Positions 63,777 to 64,000 of a DNA stretch of 64,000 nt are shown one piece after another. Where the stretch lies: assembly GCA_019414565.1 (NCBI GenBank), contig DXLU01000039.1:37867-101866 (forward strand), written 5' to 3'. The stretch comes from Collinsella sp. Its GTDB lineage: Bacteria > Actinomycetota > Coriobacteriia > Coriobacteriales > Coriobacteriaceae. Within the stretch, counting starts at the first letter, position 1. Each line of letters begins with the position of its first letter. The notes below the pieces were generated by a model. It saw only the letters and a program-made list of their open reading frames with translations, had not been told where the DNA came from and ran no database searches. The translations under genes were made by a program, and so were the position numbers.

Positions 63777-64000
63777 TTAAAGCTTTGTGAGGTACTCCCC
63801 CAGCTCTTCCTCCCAGTCGGGCATGTGGAAGCCGCTGGTCTCGAGCCCGGACAGGTCGAGCGCGGAGTGGACCGGGCGCGGTGCGACGGGGCCGGCGGCG
63901 TTCGCGTAGTAGTCGGCGGTCGAAACCGGAACTACCTTCTCCCCATTGCCGTTGGCGGCCTCGAAGACGGCGCGGGCGATGTCGGCCCAGCTCTTGACGG
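63777..64000 (-). CDS. rfbD: dTDP-4-dehydrorhamnose reductase (RfbD-like), C-terminal part
   Basis: The frame runs off the right edge and stops at 63777. The visible ~74 residues are SWADIARAVFEAANGNGEKV, then VPVSTADYY, RPVHSALDLSGLETSGF and DWEEELGEYLTKL. This is the substrate-binding end of RfbD, where the RPxxSxLD motif and W-E-E are typical. It makes dTDP-L-rhamnose for surface polysaccharides. Fusion to RfbC is possible upstream and cannot be judged. Confidence 0.8.
   Translation of the reverse strand, partial: VKSWADIARAVFEAANGNGEKVVPVSTADYYANAAGPVAPRPVHSALDLSGLETSGFHMPDWEEELGEYLTKL

Noticed and set aside
1..64000. CRISPR array or cas genes
   Set aside because: No regularly spaced short direct repeats and no Cas-like protein were seen; the only tandem repeat is the tRNA-Asn pair.

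Overview
The window reads as a chromosomal segment of a high-GC Gram-positive of the Coriobacteriia, most like Collinsella. The assignment rests on gene order and protein style (rpmF-plsX-acpP-rnc-smc-ftsY-ffh, then rpoD-dnaG and rimP-nusA-infB-rbfA-nrnA-truB-ribF) and on the GC-rich codon use of the core. It is an inference; no database was searched. Nearly all core genes lie on the minus strand, so transcription runs from high to low coordinates.

Positions 1-36,000 are conserved housekeeping. They start with a partial rRNA methyltransferase, folA and thyA, and a DUF134/NifX-type fusion behind a palindromic promoter. Next is a long run: Asp23-fakA-recG-rsmD-coaD, a coiled-coil gene and DUF177, then rpmF-plsX-acpP-rnc-smc-ftsY-ffh. 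Two tandem tRNA-Asn genes, rpoD and dnaG follow. A translation/ribosome operon (rimP to ribF) has a promoter with an intrinsic terminator directly behind it. A lipoprotein, leuS, guaB and a small winged-helix regulator complete this half.

Positions 36,085-48,206 hold a Gram-positive pel exopolysaccharide operon. The order of transcription is pelD (fused to an SDR domain), pelE, a DUF2194 polysaccharide-modifying protein, pelF, pelG, CotH-type kinase, VTC/polyphosphate-polymerase domain and DUF4956 membrane protein. The reading frames overlap or nearly touch. PelD keeps an RxxD I-site ahead of a degenerate GGDEF motif, so cyclic-di-GMP control is predicted. A transsulfuration-enzyme homologue without the PLP lysine follows.

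Positions 48,300-63,770 form an AT-richer accessory island. It contains a HigA-like regulator with a small, possibly decayed partner, a SIR2-like defence gene broken by one in-frame TGA, and a second small gene broken by an in-frame TAG. It also contains an unknown 323-residue protein paired with a membrane protein, a divergent KAP-type P-loop NTPase, and a Gabija-like pair (OLD/TOPRIM nuclease plus UvrD-like helicase). Further along are a secreted transglutaminase-like protein, relics of a cell-wall-binding repeat and of a tyrosine recombinase, and an unrecognised cluster with a two-helix membrane GAF-like protein, a Lys-rich 77-residue protein and a membrane-anchored 176-residue protein. The window ends in the 3' part of an RfbD-like gene. 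The best candidates for an undescribed system are the 61.9-63.7 kb GAF/membrane cluster and the 51.9-55.1 kb KAP/membrane/unknown cluster. Several intergenic spacers carry long imperfect inverted repeats.
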